Source: Nitrososphaeraceae archaeon (GTDB taxonomy: Archaea; Thermoproteota; Nitrososphaeria; Nitrososphaerales; Nitrososphaeraceae). Taken from it: a stretch of 5,205 nucleotides of DNA. Position 1 is the first letter of the stretch, and the number at the start of each line of letters is the position of its first letter. The stretch covers positions 1 through 5,205 of the forward strand of contig JAJNBK010000195.1 in assembly GCA_021155845.1 (NCBI GenBank). The letters run 5' to 3'. Of this stretch, positions 1 through 4,735 are shown in pieces. Position numbers and translations under genes: made by a program. Below the pieces are notes generated by a model. The model made no database searches and was not told the origin of the DNA. It was given only the letters and a program-made list of their open reading frames with translations.

Positions 1-524
1 TTTAGACCCATCTCATTGGCAATTTTTATAAATCTCTCTAAATCATTTTTTTTAATTTTTATAATAGTTTCGCCATATTCTCGCTGAGCCATTCTTCTTG
101 CATAATCCTTTGACAAACCTGTCATTTTGGCAAGTTCATTCAAAGAAACGTCTGAAACTCCTAAGAAATCTATTTTGTATTTTTTTCTGATCTCATTTAG
201 TTTTGTTCTGATCTCAATGGCAGGTTTTCCAAGTTCTATTATGCTATATCCTTGTTTTACTTTAGAAATTGGTGTATTGAAAGAGAAATTGAAATAACCT
301 TTAGGAATGATTAATGCTCCACCATTTTCTACTATAAAAGGTTCATTTAATCCTATATCTTCTCTTATCTTATTTTGTTCGGACCAAGTCTTGGCAGAAC
401 AAAGAATTACTGGAATATTATTGTTTTTTAAGATACAAACCAATTTTATTGTTCCTTGATATTCGCCTGTGTTTATATCAATTAAGGTACCATCTATATC
501 GGTGAAGATCACTTTATACGTCAT
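1..524 (-). CDS. mpgP: Mannosyl-3-phosphoglycerate phosphatase (HAD superfamily), 3' end outside window
   Basis: I read 174 codons from the ATG at 524 down to the window edge; the C-terminus is missing (family members are roughly 240-280 residues). The enzyme dephosphorylates mannosyl-3-phosphoglycerate to mannosylglycerate, a compatible solute, in the cytoplasm. HAD motif I is near the N-terminus (FTDIDGTL, nucleophile Asp9 and acid/base Asp11). Motif II is in VILCSAKT (Ser43). The family-typical ENGGALIIP follows at about residues 66-74. The cap region carries LNELAKMTGLSKDYARRMAQRE, split here as LNELAKMTGL and SKDYARRMAQRE, which resembles the cap of MPGP rather than of general sucrose- or trehalose-phosphatases. 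Codons are AT-rich like the rest of the window. The ATG was chosen because motif I follows within nine residues; the frame stays open upstream but offers no better start. The synthase partner is not in the window. A related HAD phosphatase with another sugar-phosphate substrate is the main alternative. Confidence 0.88.
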   Translation of the reverse strand, partial: MTYKVIFTDIDGTLIDINTGEYQGTIKLVCILKNNNIPVILCSAKTWSEQNKIREDIGLNEPFIVENGGALIIPKGYFNFSFNTPISKVKQGYSIIELGKPAIEIRTKLNEIRKKYKIDFLGVSDVSLNELAKMTGLSKDYARRMAQREYGETIIKIKKNDLERFIKIANEMGL

Positions 525-561
525 ATCTACATAAGTTGTGTAGTACGAATTTGTTAATTTA

Positions 562-572
562 TCGATATAAAT
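562..572 (-). promoter_or_regulatory. Probable archaeal TATA box of mpgP
   Basis: On the minus strand this reads ATTTATATCGA. Its centre lies about 43 bases before the mpgP ATG. With the usual archaeal spacing of about 26 bases, transcription would start near 541 and leave a leader of about 17 bases. I see no clear Shine-Dalgarno sequence in that leader. This is a motif and spacing argument only. Confidence 0.45.
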
Positions 573-696
573 TAGATAAAAAAAAGTTTGGAATTAAAAT
601 AAGAGCCTCTTATCACAATTTAAAACGATGAGATCATTGTAGATCAAAAACAACAATCTAATGATGGAGTATGATTATTAAATGCAACTATTGTAG

Positions 697-726
697 TGTA
701 ATAGTAGCTGACTAAGCTACATTACA
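697..726. repeat. Strong inverted repeat / stem-loop in the mpgP-tRNA gap
   Basis: TGTAAT and GTAGCT on the left arm pair exactly with AGCTAC and ATTACA on the right arm. This gives 12 base pairs interrupted by one bulged A (703) and closed by a 5-base loop (GACTA). It is by far the longest stem I found in the window and sits in a gap with no gene. It is not followed by a T run on either strand, so a simple intrinsic terminator is unlikely. It lies about 170 bases upstream of mpgP and could be a regulatory site, a small RNA element or a relic of a mobile element. Confidence 0.6.
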
Positions 727-816
727 TATTATTAATGCGACAGATATCACACATCGCTGAACATAATCCCATATGGAATCACTCAATAAAGTAGAGAGGC
801 ATGACAGCTTGAAGAT

Positions 817-869
817 TTGAATATTCAATTATAATAACAGAAAATGCTAGTTGACAGTGATGACGTCAT
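817..869. repeat. Two perfect palindromes in the gap between mpgP and tRNA-Leu
   Basis: TTGAATATTCAA (817-828) is a perfect 12-base palindrome and ATGACGTCAT (860-869) is a perfect 10-base palindrome. Both could be dimeric regulator sites, but no gene starts next to them. Otherwise the 525-1009 gap holds only AT-rich sequence, the stem-loop at 697-726 and an AT-rich tract at about 938-960. I see no coding frame in it. Confidence 0.4.
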
Positions 870-1009
870 TAGCCGAGGAAGATGTAAATAAAACTAACTA
901 TAGGGTTTTCTTAGTGATAGCGAGTTGTATTTAGAATTATTATTAATTATAATATATAAAATTTGCAAAGAAGTTCTTTTATACTATAAACAACAGATAA
1001 TAGTAAATA

Positions 1010-1140
1010 TGCGGGAGGTGGGATTCGAACCCACGAACCCCTAAGGGATGAGGTAACCCAGTCAAATTATCAACATCTGAGCATCGTGCCAGACAAGTCT
1101 GCCTGATCTCACGCCGTTGACCGGGCTTGGCAACCCCCGC
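1010..1140 (-). tRNA. tRNA-Leu, anticodon probably CAG, with an anticodon-loop intron
   Basis: On the minus strand the 5' acceptor strand GCGGGGG (1140-1134) pairs with CTCCCGC (1017-1011), including one G-U pair. The discriminator is A at 1010, as expected for leucine, and no CCA is encoded. The D arm is GCC/GGC with the GG of the D loop. The T arm is GTGGG-TTCGAAT-CCCAC. Between the anticodon and T arms is a long variable arm (CCC-TTA-GGG), which marks a class II tRNA. The anticodon stem GTGAG/CTCAT frames the loop ATCAGGC once an internal insert is removed, giving CAG at 1105-1103. The whole gene is 131 bases, about 45-48 too long for a mature tRNA-Leu. The acceptor, D and T arms and the leucine class are clear. 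The anticodon depends on where the intron is placed, because the anticodon stem needs a G-U pair and a slightly short junction. Confidence 0.88.
1054..1101 (-). other. Probable intron of tRNA-Leu
   Basis: Removing these 48 bases places the junction after the base 3' of the CAG anticodon, the canonical archaeal position 37/38. The insert carries its own hairpin at its 5' end (CAGAC-TT-GTCTG). The bulge-helix-bulge expected by the archaeal splicing endonuclease is imperfect at this position: A-U, U-G and C-G pairs form, then an A-G mismatch. The exact ends may therefore shift by a few bases, or the motif may be a relaxed one cut by a heteromeric endonuclease. Confidence 0.6.
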
Positions 1141-1610
1141 GATAGATTGCTATGATAATATACTACAATTTATACCTGATGAGAATACCGATATATGTGG
1201 TATTGCTCAAAGTGTTATACAGATTATGCATCAAGTATTATATTTAGTACTTCCTCTACAGTTGGATAAATATTAATAGAAAGTGCTCACAACAGCATGG
1301 TAATTGTTTTTTATATTAAATAGCGTATTCCTTCATTTCTAAAGACACGTTTCAATAAAATCTCATAGTCAGTTCTGATAACCATTTGTCATACAAATAC
1401 ATCTCCACTAGTCTGTTACATTTGTGAATTGTACGGGATGTATGGACTATTTTTACCTACTAATTATTTAGCTGCTATTCTTTTCTGTGTATATCTATCC
1501 TTGATCTATAAGGTTCAATAGCAGCGAAAGGTTTGATGTTACCAAACTATTACTATTTACTAAGAATAGTACATAATTACTATCTTTTGAATTCTCTCGG
1601 TAGTATCAGA
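1141..1610. other. Gene-poor interval upstream of tRNA-Leu
   Basis: Apart from the tRNA promoter I see no supported gene in these roughly 470 bases. On the minus strand, 1277-1224 reads INIYPTVEEVLNIILDA followed by a stop. This resembles the very C-terminus of pyridine nucleotide-disulfide oxidoreductases, but it has no intact gene around it. A 27-codon ATG ORF at 1438-1521 on the plus strand encodes a hydrophobic peptide without a promoter-like box. Short hairpins such as ATTTGT-CAT-ACAAAT (1384-1398) are within chance expectation for AT-rich DNA. Confidence 0.4.
1166..1176 (-). promoter_or_regulatory. Probable TATA box of tRNA-Leu
   Basis: On the minus strand this reads GGTATAAATTG. Its centre is about 31 bases from the first tRNA base, so the usual archaeal spacing would start transcription a few bases before the mature 5' end. 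This fits a tRNA promoter in archaea. Confidence 0.55.
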
Positions 1611-1785
1611 ATATAAAATAATCGATTTGCATGACCCATGTATTAGCGGTCCCGTCGCGATGTAAAACATATTTGACATGAATTTATGGCCCAGAATATA
1701 CTTACTGTAATTATAATTCCATCAATAATAGCCTGGCCATTCAGGAGATGTAACTCTCCCTGTCTGAGTGGTGTTTTAATTCTTA
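1611..1785 (+). ncRNA. Possible small RNA gene: TATA box, GC-richer body, terminal hairpin
   Basis: ATATAAAATA at 1611-1620 is a good archaeal TATA box and would start transcription near 1641. There the sequence turns from AT-rich to GC-richer (GCGGTCCCGTCGCGATG at 1646-1662). Towards the end, CAGGAGA (1742-1748) pairs with TCTCCCTG (1755-1762) across a 6-base loop, with one bulged C, and TTTTAATT follows at 1774-1781. No plus-strand frame stays open across it. A minus-strand TTG-started frame of 64 codons (1837-1643) overlaps it, but has no internal ATG and no recognisable domain. The ncRNA reading is an inference from promoter, composition and structure. Confidence 0.25.
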
Positions 1786-1887
1786 AAAGTAATAGTAAAA
1801 GAGGTGTAGGTGATTGATTATATGAGTTTATTTCCAAATGAAGATATTCTTACCAAAGATTCCCATAGGAACTAAACAAAATAAGTA

Positions 1888-1898
1888 CTTTTTAAATC
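1888..1898 (+). promoter_or_regulatory. Probable TATA box of the 1919 gene
   Basis: CTTTTTAAATC is centred about 26 bases before the ATG at 1919. Transcription would then begin at or next to the start codon, giving a leaderless mRNA. This spacing is the main reason for choosing 1919 over the upstream in-frame ATG at 1838. Confidence 0.5.
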
Positions 1899-1918
1899 AT
1901 ATTGAATACCTCTATTGT

Positions 1919-2350
1919 ATGGTTAGTTTACTTGAATATTTGCCAATCATAACGTCTGGCCTACTAGCTCTCTCAATACTAACTCTCGTCCTTGGTCGAA
2001 AGAATCTAAGACTGCAGAGCGAGTATCAAATCTATGCTAGAATGATTGAGGCTAGGGTGAGACTTGAAAGCACAGAATCTTTTGCAAGAATGGCGAAGGA
2101 GAGTCCATATTATGCAGAACGCTTTGCACTTGTTGAGAGTCCAGATCAGTTTTACACATTGCGTGCATATATTGATCTGTATGAATTCATCTTCAGATTG
2201 CACAAGACGGATGCAATAGATGAACAGTTATGGTTAAGATGGGCTTCTGGGGCTAGGGCAATGAAATCGATCCCAAAGTTTCAAGCAGTTTGGAATAAGA
2301 CGAAGAATGTTCATACTAGAGATTTCGTGAATTTCATAGACTCATTATGA
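1919..2350 (+). CDS. Small single-pass membrane protein of unknown function
   Basis: The product is 143 residues long when started at 1919. It begins with a short leader MVSLLEYL, then one hydrophobic segment at about residues 9-26 (PIITSGLLALSILTLVLG) followed by RKNLR. That pattern suggests an N-terminal anchor with the rest in the cytoplasm. The remainder is polar and helical, with an EARVRLE stretch and a C-terminal part containing YIDLYEFIF, DEQLW and a Trp/Phe pattern ending FVNFIDSL. That C-terminal pattern loosely recalls DUF4760-like proteins; I cannot confirm this and assign no function. An in-frame ATG at 1838 would add 27 residues, but these look unlike a conserved N-terminus and the TATA spacing favours 1919. 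No partner gene lies next to it; a decayed domain fragment begins immediately after its TGA. Confidence 0.72.
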   Translation: MVSLLEYLPIITSGLLALSILTLVLGRKNLRLQSEYQIYARMIEARVRLESTESFARMAKESPYYAERFALVESPDQFYTLRAYIDLYEFIFRLHKTDAIDEQLWLRWASGARAMKSIPKFQAVWNKTKNVHTRDFVNFIDSL

Positions 2351-2497
2351 TTTAGCAGAAACTGCTGCATTAAGGCCCTTACAGAAGCACTGGTGTTCTC
2401 CGCACAGCTTCACCATGGGATTACTGGTAGCGTTGTATTCATCAACTATGCGGTTTGGGAGTCTCCAAAACATCTTAAGCGGGCCCGTCGGGGCTAG
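2351..2497 (+). pseudogene. Decayed fragment of an ABM-type (antibiotic biosynthesis monooxygenase-like) domain
   Basis: In the frame that follows the TGA of the upstream gene, codons 2369-2494 read IKALTEA, then FSAQLHHG at 2396-2419, then FINYAVWESPKHLKRA at 2438-2485, before a TAG at 2495. The pattern SAQLH, a short turn, INYAVWES and a basic helix matches the central strands of ABM-fold small monooxygenases. In these the order is typically a helix, PGF-S-x-LH, a beta hairpin, and NYA-x-WES. Compared with the family, the first strand is absent, the roughly ten residues between the helix and SAQLH seem deleted, and the C-terminal third is lost or out of frame. There is no start codon or promoter of its own. 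The segment is GC-richer than its surroundings. A 42-codon minus-strand ORF (2473-2345) covers the same bases and is more likely its shadow. I am fairly sure of the motif and confident that the gene is not intact. Confidence 0.55.
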
Positions 2498-2521
2498 TGA
2501 CGATATCGGTGCTAATAGTAG

Positions 2522-2578
2522 GTTCCTATTATAGGAACAACAGTCTAAGCTTTAAAGGTTTTCTTTTGTATACGAAAG
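2522..2578. repeat. Cluster of three palindromes upstream of the GNAT gene
   Basis: GTTCCTA (2522-2528) and TAGGAAC (2532-2538) form a perfect 7-bp inverted repeat around TTA. CTTTAAAG (2550-2557) is an 8-base palindrome. CTTTTGTATACGAAAG (2563-2578) is a 16-base palindrome with a single mismatched pair. The first contains a TATA-like core that reads similarly on both strands. The cluster lies about 125-180 bases before the GNAT start. It could be operator sites or a relic promoter. A terminator is unlikely because no T run follows directly. The rest of 2498-2700 shows no coding frame. Confidence 0.45.
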
Positions 2579-2668
2579 ACTCTAATAACAAGTTGGGTAT
2601 TCTTTGGAACACAAGAAGACTGATTTGACCCTAAAAGAAGAACCGAGATCTGGTCATGTATCAGCCTC

Positions 2669-2679
2669 AAAAAATAAAC
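2669..2679 (+). promoter_or_regulatory. Probable TATA box of the GNAT gene
   Basis: The A-rich box AAAAAATAAAC is centred about 27 bases before the ATG at 2701, again the leaderless spacing. A second TATA-like string, CTATAAT, sits about 17 bases before the ATG, which is too close for the usual geometry. Confidence 0.4.
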
Positions 2680-2700
2680 TCTATAATACTCTAGTTTATC

Positions 2701-3142
2701 ATGATCACTCAATTACAAACTAACAGCAGAAACATGGTATCGAATACTTTTCCTAAATTATATGGTGTTCTAATCAATTTAAGAGAGCTCTCAGTAAATG
2801 ATGCTCAAAATATAGCTCACCTTATGAATTACAATATTTCAAAGTATCTGTATGAGGTTCCTGATCCTTATTCGGTAGAAGATGCACTAAATTTCATTAA
2901 ATCTGCTGATAGTGACTTTAAGTCTCGTAGAGCTCTACATTTTGCAATAGAATACAAAGGTAAGTCTGAAGTCTGAATCAACTAGTAATAATTTAGTACT
3001 TGTAGGAGCTATAGGCCTCAATAATATCGATCTAGTCAATAAAAAAGCAAATTTAGGATACTGGATTGGAGAACAATACTGGGGTAGAGGTATAGCCTCA
3101 GAATGCATAAGACTGATAATCGATTATGCATTCTCTAAATGA
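2701..3142 (+). pseudogene. GNAT N-acetyltransferase (RimJ/RimL-like), frameshifted and truncated
   Basis: The first frame runs from the ATG at 2701 to a TGA at 2974-2976 (91 codons). It contains the N-terminal half of a RimJ/RimL-type GNAT: YGVLINLRELSVNDA, then a helix and YSVEDALNFI. The second half is intact one frame over: LVGAIGLNNIDL, then LGYWIGEQYWGRGIASE, then IRLIIDYAFSK and a TGA at 3140-3142. QYWGRG (3074-3091) is the acetyl-CoA pyrophosphate-binding motif A (Q/R-x-x-G-x-G/A). The break is an exact 7-bp tandem duplication, AAGTCTG at 2962-2968 and 2969-2975. Removing one copy joins KGKSE to STSNNLVLVGAIGL in one frame of 144 codons. That is still shorter than the usual 170-185 because the C-terminal strand and N-x-x-S-x-x-vLEK-x-GF region is missing. 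An in-frame remnant, KYVIVLECDETESIGPSLK (3179-3235), may derive from that end. Such enzymes acetylate amines or protein N-termini; the substrate cannot be told. Met12 (2734) is an alternative start. Confidence 0.85.
2962..2975 (+). repeat. 7-bp tandem duplication that breaks the GNAT frame
   Basis: Two adjacent identical copies of AAGTCTG. Because 7 is not a multiple of 3, the second copy shifts the frame and exposes the TGA at 2974. Deleting either copy restores continuity with the downstream acetyl-CoA-binding half. Slipped-strand replication is the simplest origin. Confidence 0.9.
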
Positions 3143-3304
3143 ATATCACAAGATATCTAAGAGATATCAAAATTCATTAAATATGTGATAGTACTAGAAT
3201 GTGACGAGACAGAAAGTATAGGTCCAAGTCTTAAGTAATAATATTCGCGTTCTGACTCAAACACTCTATCTATGTACACTAAAGAGGTAAAATTCATTAC
3301 GGGT

Positions 3305-3342
3305 TCGGTGGGATGACTCTATTTTGCCACCCGATTTTATTG
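3305..3342 (+). terminator. Possible terminator-like hairpin downstream of the GNAT relic
   Basis: A 7-bp stem with one bulged C and a 15-base loop, followed directly by a T-rich tract (TTTTATTG). Archaeal termination mostly depends on the T tract, so the hairpin may be incidental. It lies about 160 bases after the GNAT stop, with nothing coding in between. Confidence 0.25.
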
Positions 3343-3576
3343 TAAGTATAGCATGCTACTGGTACAAACCTCATTGTAAATTATGATGCCCGATGTGGAG
3401 ATCCGAGATTCGAGCCTTGAAAGTAGGGGTTTTCAACTAATGGAGTCTTTAAAGTTTGTGACCAAACTGTCGCATCTCGCACTTCAAGGACAATCATTTA
3501 CCCGTCTTTTACGTTATGTAATTTTGAGATATTATGTTTGATGTATCTACCTCAATTCTGAGTAGTAAGCGAACAC

Positions 3577-3586
3577 CTTAAGTAGA
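3577..3586 (+). promoter_or_regulatory. Weak TATA-like box of the hydrolase gene
   Basis: CCTTAAGTAG is centred about 27 bases before the ATG at 3608. The spacing fits a leaderless transcript as for the other genes here, but the box is a poor match to consensus. Confidence 0.3.
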
Positions 3587-3607
3587 TGTATGTGTCAATC
3601 GGACTAA

Positions 3608-4651
3608 ATGTATTGCCTAAGAAAAATTAGGGAAAACACATCTTCAGTACTCATCACTATTTTCCTGTTTGTATTGATTATTACACTACCTACAACGATG
3701 ACTACTACTACTACTATCAACCGTGTGTATGGTCAACAACCAGATCGAATGGACCTAAACATTACGGATTCATCTGCAAACATACAAAATACATCAGAAA
3801 AAATAGTCCAGGTAGGAGATATTGAAATTGCATACAAGATGGTAGGTAAAGGTGAACCTATTTTGCTAATTAGTGGCGGTTCTGCCGATAAGAATGCTTG
3901 GGATCCGTCTTTCATAAGCGACCTTTCTTCAAATCACACAGTAATTATATTTGATAATCGTGGAGTTGGAAATACAACAATTGGTTCTCAACCATATACT
4001 ATTGAGCAACTCGCAAATGATACTGCTGGTTTACTGGATGCTCTGAAAATACAGAATGCAAATGTTCTTGGATATTCCCTTGGGTCATGGATAGCCGAAC
4101 AGCTTACAATTACGTATCCAGAAAAGGTTAGCAGGCTTATACTTGTTGGTTCATCGTGTGGTGGAAAAGATCTTATACCTAAACCACCTGAGTTTTTAAG
4201 ATTGCAATCCGAGATCGTCGACAAAATCTCAAATAATGTTACTATTTCTCGGGAGGAAAATATAGCTCTAGCAAATGCCTCATTAGGAGAGGGATGGATA
4301 AGACTGCATCCTGAGTCTCTTGAGAACATTACAGAAGGCATAGGTTTCTTTGCTGGTATTTCCCCTGAAGCTCAAGAGGGGCAGGCTAACATAGGATTGC
4401 GTTGGGAGGCAACCAACTGGAATGGTGTATGTGACGAGCTTGCGAAATTAGCCAAACCTACGTTAGTCATAACTGGAACCGATGATAATTACTACAACCC
4501 GCATCAAAATGCATTAGTCATTGCAGGAAAAATTCCAGGGGCCTGGCTTGTACAGATCAAAGATGCAGGTCATGCAGTGATGGACCAATATCCAGATGAA
4601 ATTAGTAAGATATTGCAAACATTTCTATCGACAACAACAACTAGAGGTTGA
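3608..4651 (+). CDS. Exported alpha/beta hydrolase
   Basis: A 347-residue protein with an N-terminal signal peptide: basic start (LRKIREN), hydrophobic core at about residues 12-28, then a Thr-rich stretch and VYGQQ at about 40-44. The cleavage site probably lies near VYG-QQ. The mature part is an alpha/beta hydrolase fold: strand plus oxyanion-hole region ILLISGGSADKNAWDP (about 85-100), IIFDNRGVG (113-121), and nucleophile elbow GYSLGS with Ser157. A lid region follows, then TLVITGTDD with Asp292 or Asp293 as the acid, and DAGHAVMDQYP with His322 as the base. All triad members are present, so an active hydrolase or esterase acting outside the cell is likely; the substrate cannot be told from sequence. 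Asn-x-Ser/Thr sites are common (NITD, NTSE, NVTI), consistent with a glycosylated surface protein. It ends STTTTRG followed by TGA-TGA, after which the same frame encodes a membrane anchor, so it may once have been anchored. Non-enzymatic members of the fold are the main alternative. Confidence 0.93.
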   Translation: MYCLRKIRENTSSVLITIFLFVLIITLPTTMTTTTTINRVYGQQPDRMDLNITDSSANIQNTSEKIVQVGDIEIAYKMVGKGEPILLISGGSADKNAWDPSFISDLSSNHTVIIFDNRGVGNTTIGSQPYTIEQLANDTAGLLDALKIQNANVLGYSLGSWIAEQLTITYPEKVSRLILVGSSCGGKDLIPKPPEFLRLQSEIVDKISNNVTISREENIALANASLGEGWIRLHPESLENITEGIGFFAGISPEAQEGQANIGLRWEATNWNGVCDELAKLAKPTLVITGTDDNYYNPHQNALVIAGKIPGAWLVQIKDAGHAVMDQYPDEISKILQTFLSTTTTRG

Positions 4652-4654
4652 TGA

Positions 4655-4735
4655 TGGTTAACACAGCCAATACTAGTAGGTGGAGCTGTCACCTTTGCTC
4701 TGATAGCTGTAGCTCTGAAGAGGAAGAAGATTTGA
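4655..4735 (+). pseudogene. Detached C-terminal membrane anchor of the alpha/beta hydrolase
   Basis: In the same frame as the hydrolase, after two consecutive TGA codons (4649-4654), 26 codons read WLTQPILV, then GGAVTFALIAVALKRKKI, then TGA at 4733-4735. A Thr-rich linker, a hydrophobic segment of about 18 residues and a positively charged tail form the typical C-terminal anchor of archaeal exported proteins. The hydrolase just before the stops ends in STTTTRG, which fits the Thr-rich linker. I infer that the ancestral protein was anchored and that the stops now release it. An alternative ATG frame (4651-4806) over the same bases gives a 51-residue peptide, but the anchor reading is more convincing. 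Confidence 0.55.

Larger units (their letters stand above)
3143..3607. other. Non-coding interval with hairpins between GNAT pseudogene and hydrolase
   Basis: Just after the GNAT stop the sequence AGATATC occurs twice, 4 bases apart (3151-3168), in what should have been the GNAT C-terminus. TCGGTGG (3305-3311) pairs with CCACCCGA (3327-3334) with one bulge and is followed by TTTTATT on the plus strand, a terminator-like arrangement. At 3407-3495, GATT and CCTTGAA(A)GT pair with ACTTCAAGG and AATC around an inner AGTTTG-TGAC-CAAACT hairpin. A 52-codon ATG ORF (3383-3541) overlaps that structure. Its N-terminus (VEIRDSSLESRG) faintly resembles the start of SET domains, but the rest does not, so I do not call it a gene. 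Confidence 0.4.

Noticed and set aside
660..713. Possible C/D-box guide RNA (ATGATGG near 662, CTGA near 709)
   Set aside because: Box C does not match RTGATGA, internal D' and C' boxes are missing, and the CTGA falls in the loop of the strong stem-loop.
857..905. Possible C/D-box guide RNA starting GTGATGA
   Set aside because: Box C is good but no CTGA box D follows at a suitable distance.
1438..1521. 27-codon plus-strand ORF encoding a hydrophobic peptide (MYGLFLPTNYLAAILF...)
   Set aside because: Short hydrophobic frames are common by chance in AT-rich DNA; no TATA box precedes it.
1643..1837. Minus-strand 64-codon frame with a Leu-rich start
   Set aside because: It can only start at TTG, has no internal ATG, no TATA-like box at a fitting distance and no recognisable domain.
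2006..2203. Minus-strand 65-codon frame
   Set aside because: Antisense shadow of the small membrane-protein gene.
3733..4341. Minus-strand frames of 60 and 117 codons
   Set aside because: They are antisense shadows of the clearly identified alpha/beta hydrolase.
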